DNA from: Isohypsibius dastychi
Taxonomy: Eukaryota; Tardigrada; Eutardigrada; Parachela; Isohypsibiidae
DNA length: 18,430 nt
Reading direction: 5' to 3'
Assembly: GCA_034696485.1 (NCBI GenBank)
Contig: JAQIWT010000544.1
Span: forward strand, 1-18,430
The translations under genes and the position numbers were made by a program. Below are positions 18,027 to 18,430 of the stretch, in pieces. The notes below the pieces were generated by a model. The model did not search any database. It saw only the letters and a list, made by a program, of their open reading frames with translations, and had not been told where the DNA came from. Every line of letters begins with the position of its first letter. The stretch's first letter is position 1.

Positions 18027-18430
18027 CTACAAACGTGAGAGGTTGAGCTGCAGCTGCGTTCCCATCCAAAGCGCTCCTTGGGTATGATCATACAACGCAT
18101 TCTGATCCCCAGTCAGCTGATGAACAAGCACAGACAGATCGCCCCGCTCTCGTTCCAACCACAGAACAACATCCGTGAACATGGTTCTTGGGAAATTGAA
18201 TTCCATCATGGGTAGTGGGTGAGGTCCGGCCGCAAATGGGACCAAGTTTCCAATAAACACCTCTTGATTTTTGAAAGCCAATATTGCTTTTTCGCGGAAG
18301 CTTTCCGCGAAAACGCGACTGTTCTCATCGAAGTAGATGTGTGCGTCAAATTGGCGAGGAAATCCAACAGGCATTGTTTTGGAATTCGCAGACATGATTA
18401 TGCTGAATAGTATACAGAAAACGATTCGGT
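18027..18430 (-). CDS. Secreted DOPA 4,5-dioxygenase-like protein, copy B (5' end cut by window)
   Basis: The minus-strand frame is open from the window edge to a stop at 18027. An internal ATG exists at 18395, but the codons before it (IVFCILFSII) continue in frame as the hydrophobic core of a signal peptide, as in copy A, so the true start is beyond 18430. Compared with copy A it has 15 substitutions in 111 aligned residues by hand count, a two-residue insertion (TGDQNALYDHT for TGDEMYDHT) and a shorter C-terminus ending NLSRL. The DAH, GPHP, LVH and YDHT histidines are all present. Same family and same inferred role as copy A. Probably functional, because the frame is kept while the neighbouring glycine-rich copy has decayed. 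Confidence 0.75.
   Translation of the reverse strand, partial: RIVFCILFSIIMSANSKTMPVGFPRQFDAHIYFDENSRVFAESFREKAILAFKNQEVFIGNLVPFAAGPHPLPMMEFNFPRTMFTDVVLWLERERGDLSVLVHQLTGDQNALYDHTQGALWMGTQLQLNLSRL

Larger units (their letters stand above)
16889..18430. repeat. Duplicated block, copy B
   Basis: Direct-orientation copy of 3024-4115, starting with a degenerate end of exon 3 of the glycine-rich gene and continuing to the window end. Intron, exon 4, 3' UTR and dioxygenase-like gene are all recognisable in order. The interior is expanded by the foldback element. Confidence 0.8.

Overview
This is a piece of animal nuclear DNA. The genes are split by short introns (about 50-90 bases, some longer) with GT...AG ends, carry AATAAA-type poly(A) signals, and include metazoan families: an ELAV/Hu-type RNA-binding protein, a histone H2A relative, a BEN-domain-like protein and a ZP-like membrane protein. 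Small introns, dense packing on both strands and a secreted glycine-rich cuticle-like protein suggest a compact ecdysozoan genome, such as a nematode or tardigrade. I cannot name the species. All exon models below were built by hand from splice signals, reading-frame continuity and family resemblance.

Layout. 283-2239 (+): 3' part of a type I membrane protein with a ZP-like ectodomain. 2722-3500 (+): secreted Gly-Gly-Tyr-rich protein. 3669-4115 (-): small secreted protein of the DOPA 4,5-dioxygenase type, tail to tail with the glycine-rich gene. 4567-6441 (-): unrecognised 505-residue protein in five exons. 6916-8531 (+): three-RRM ELAV-like protein. 8906-11563 (+): 831-residue CACTA/EnSpm (tnp2-like) transposase-derived protein. 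11617-12120 (-): unknown charged, probably nuclear protein, head to head with 12348-13162 (+), a divergent H2A with a long charged tail. 13625-16049 (+): 13-exon gene with a C-terminal BEN-like domain. From about 16889 to the end, the block at about 3024-4110 recurs: a decayed glycine-rich gene interrupted by a foldback element, followed by a second, intact-looking dioxygenase gene that runs off the window.

Two themes stand out. (1) A glycine-rich/dioxygenase gene pair exists twice in direct orientation about 13.9 kb apart. In the second copy the glycine-rich gene has lost its 5' exons and a splice donor, carries a frameshift and holds a large inverted-repeat element, while the dioxygenase reading frame is conserved (15 substitutions in 111 aligned residues by hand count, all four histidines kept). 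A secreted DOPA-dioxygenase-type enzyme is not a standard animal gene and could be an old horizontal acquisition. (2) The middle of the window groups several probable chromatin or DNA-binding proteins: the transposase-derived protein, the H2A variant, its divergent neighbour and the BEN-like gene. Nine consecutive exons of the BEN-like gene are phase 1-1 and a multiple of three long, so any of them could be skipped in frame.

I saw no rRNA, tRNA, CRISPR array or bacterial-type operon.
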